Shown here piece by piece: positions 6,589-7,998 of a stretch of 7,998 nucleotides of DNA. Position 1 is the first letter of the stretch, and each line of letters begins with the position of its first letter. This stretch comes from Burkholderiales bacterium (GTDB lineage Bacteria; Pseudomonadota; Gammaproteobacteria; Burkholderiales; CAIKXV01), in contig JAIENF010000599.1 of NCBI GenBank assembly GCA_019751575.1, positions 1 to 7,998 of the forward strand, written 5' to 3'. The translations under genes and the position numbers were made by a program. The notes under the pieces are model-generated. The model was not told the origin of the DNA, ran no database searches, and saw nothing but the letters and a program-made list of their open reading frames with translations.

Positions 6589-7497
6589 ATGCCGTTGACC
6601 GCCGTCACCTTCGAGCTCACGCCCGCGCAGGCCGACCTGCTGGGTGATGCGCTGCTCGAGGCCGGCGCCCTGGCGGTCGATGTCGGCGATGCGCTGGCCG
6701 GTACGCCCGATGAACAGGCGGTGTTCGATGAACCGGGCGAATGGGACGAGCCGATGCGGCCCATCCGCTGGCATCGTGCGCGGCTGGCTGCGCTGTTCGA
6801 GAACGCCGCGCACGCGGAGGCCCTGGTCGGCCCGGCGCTCGCCGAGTGTTCGGTCGACCCTTCGGCCCAGCGCGGTACGCATGTCGTCGAGGATGCGGAC
6901 TGGGTCGCGCTCACCCAGCGCGAGTTCGAACCTATAAAGATCACCGAGCGCCTGTGGATCGTGCCGACCTGGCACCAGCCGCCGGATCCGTCCGCGATCA
7001 ACCTGGCGATCGATCCGGGCCGCGCATTCGGCTCCGGCAGCCATCCCACGACCCGGCTGTGCCTCGAGTGGCTGTCCGCGACCCTGCGCGGCGGCGAGTC
7101 GGTGCTCGACTACGGCTGCGGGTCCGGCGTGCTGGCGATCGGCGCGGCCCGGCTGGGCGCCGCCCGGGTGACCGGCATCGACATCGATCCCGAGGCCGTG
7201 GATACGGCGGCCGCGAACGCGCGCGCGAACGGCATCGACGGTGCGACCTTCTGCCTGCCCGATGGCAGCATCGACGGCACGTTCGACGTGGTGGTCGCGA
7301 ACATCCTGGCGCGCCCGCTGATGGCACTGGCGCCGCTGCTTGCCGCACGGGTGAAGCCGGGCGGGCTGCTCGCCCTCGCCGGCCTGCTCGACGGCCAGGC
7401 GGAACAGATCGCGGCCGTCTATGCCCCCGGTTGCCGGCTGCAGACCGTGCGCACCCTCGACGGGTGGGCATTGCTCGCCGGCGCCCGCGTCCGCTGA
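6589..7497 (+). CDS. prmA: ribosomal protein L11 methyltransferase
   Basis: A 302-residue SAM-dependent enzyme that trimethylates amino groups on ribosomal protein L11. The N-terminal L11-recognition domain (about 1-100) includes DALLEAGALAVDVGDA. A linker leads to the family signature DPGRAFGSGSHPTT (142-155), where E. coli has GTGTHPTT; the Ser-for-Thr changes are conservative. SAM-binding motif I is VLDYGCGSGVLAIGAARLG (172-190), the acidic end of strand 2 is GIDIDPEAV (196-204), and VVANILARPL (235-244) is the NIL motif. Length is typical (about 295-300). ATG 6589 matches the usual N terminus, and no clear Shine-Dalgarno is visible. The DUF3426 gene follows after 9 bases. The accC-prmA linkage is common in Betaproteobacteria but the functional reason is not known. 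Confidence 0.96.
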   Translation: MPLTAVTFELTPAQADLLGDALLEAGALAVDVGDALAGTPDEQAVFDEPGEWDEPMRPIRWHRARLAALFENAAHAEALVGPALAECSVDPSAQRGTHVVEDADWVALTQREFEPIKITERLWIVPTWHQPPDPSAINLAIDPGRAFGSGSHPTTRLCLEWLSATLRGGESVLDYGCGSGVLAIGAARLGAARVTGIDIDPEAVDTAAANARANGIDGATFCLPDGSIDGTFDVVVANILARPLMALAPLLAARVKPGGLLALAGLLDGQAEQIAAVYAPGCRLQTVRTLDGWALLAGARVR

Positions 7498-7506
7498 GGG
7501 CAGCCG

Positions 7507-7998
7507 ATGGCACTGGTCACCCGATGCTCGAACCCCGGCTGCCTGACGCTGTTCCGGGTGACGCCGGCACAACTGCAGGCGTTCGGCGGGCAGGTGCGAT
7601 GCGGCACCTGCAACACCGTGTTCGACGCGTTCCCGTCGCTGACCACGGTCGCCGACTCCGCGTTGAAGTCGCCGGGGCAGTTGCCCACCGAACCCGCGAG
7701 TGCGCCGTCCGAGCCTGTCGCGGACAGCACCGGACCCGCCGCCGACCGGCTGCCATCCGCCGCGCCCCGGGTTGACATCGAGCCGGGCGCCGGCGATCGC
7801 GCTGCGGACGATCGGCGCGCACCGGACTACGGGGCCGGGGAGAAGGTGGCCGAATGGACGACCGATGCGGCCCTGCCCGCCGTCGATGCCGGGTCGCCCC
7901 CCCGGCCGATGGCGGTCGAGCAGGTGCCGGATCTGCCACCCGCAGGATCGCTCGACCTCGTCGATGTGCCCGCAGGGGTTCCGACCGCGGGGGCGCAG
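7507..7998 (+). CDS. zinc-ribbon DUF3426-type protein, N-terminal part (runs off window)
   Basis: An open frame of 164 codons with no stop before the window ends. The N terminus is an MJ0042-type zinc ribbon: TRCSNPGCLTLFRVTPAQLQ (5-24) and VRCGTCNTVFDAF (30-42), with candidate zinc ligands Cys7, Cys12, Cys32 and Cys35. The first pair is spaced CX4C rather than the CX2C usual in this family. After residue 45 the sequence becomes a Pro/Ala/Asp-rich low-complexity linker. In complete betaproteobacterial members a transmembrane helix and a DUF3426 domain follow; they would lie beyond the window. The gene is 9 bases after prmA, its usual neighbour, and GGG just after the prmA stop could serve as a weak ribosome-binding site. 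The function of the family is unknown. Confidence 0.85.
   Translation, partial: MALVTRCSNPGCLTLFRVTPAQLQAFGGQVRCGTCNTVFDAFPSLTTVADSALKSPGQLPTEPASAPSEPVADSTGPAADRLPSAAPRVDIEPGAGDRAADDRRAPDYGAGEKVAEWTTDAALPAVDAGSPPRPMAVEQVPDLPPAGSLDLVDVPAGVPTAGAQ

Noticed and set aside
6337..7572. A 411-codon minus-strand open frame opposite the accC end and prmA.
   Set aside because: It has no recognisable domain and is fully explained as a shadow of accC and prmA.

Overview
The window is about 8 kb of GC-rich DNA with very strong G/C preference at third codon positions. It is densely packed with genes, and no intergenic gap exceeds about 70 bases. The block cutA - tlpA-like - aroQ - accB - accC - prmA - DUF3426-type zinc-ribbon protein on one strand is characteristic of Betaproteobacteria (Burkholderiales and relatives), so I infer a betaproteobacterial chromosome. 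There are no mobile elements, RNA genes, CRISPR arrays or obvious foreign islands.

Layout. (1) Bases 1-1192: the possible 3' end of an unknown plus-strand gene, overlapping by ATGA a Fic-family-like protein. The Fic-like protein keeps its C-terminal winged helix but has lost most of the catalytic signature and the inhibitory glutamate. (2) 1211-2248, minus strand: an iron-sulfur flavoprotein reductase (2Fe-2S ferredoxin domain plus FAD/NAD(P) reductase), convergent with the Fic-like gene. (3) From 2278, divergent from the reductase across a 29-base gap: an SDR-type NAD-binding epimerase-like protein, then cutA, then an exported thioredoxin-like protein in close succession. (4) 4123-4189: a short gap with a plausible promoter. 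(5) 4190 to the end: aroQ (shikimate pathway), accB and accC (biotin carrier and biotin carboxylase of acetyl-CoA carboxylase), prmA (ribosomal protein L11 methyltransferase) and the start of a zinc-ribbon DUF3426 protein that runs off the window.

The right-hand 4.5 kb is core metabolism: AccB and AccC together make carboxybiotin for malonyl-CoA synthesis, AroQ makes 3-dehydroshikimate, and PrmA modifies ribosomal protein L11. All expected catalytic residues I checked in these proteins are present. The least ordinary element is the Fic-like protein at the left edge. It looks like a pseudo-enzyme, or a Fic fold reused as a DNA-binding regulator. A second departure is the apparent absence of dsbD between cutA and the tlpA-like gene, where it sits in many relatives. 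I found no convincing multi-gene undescribed system.
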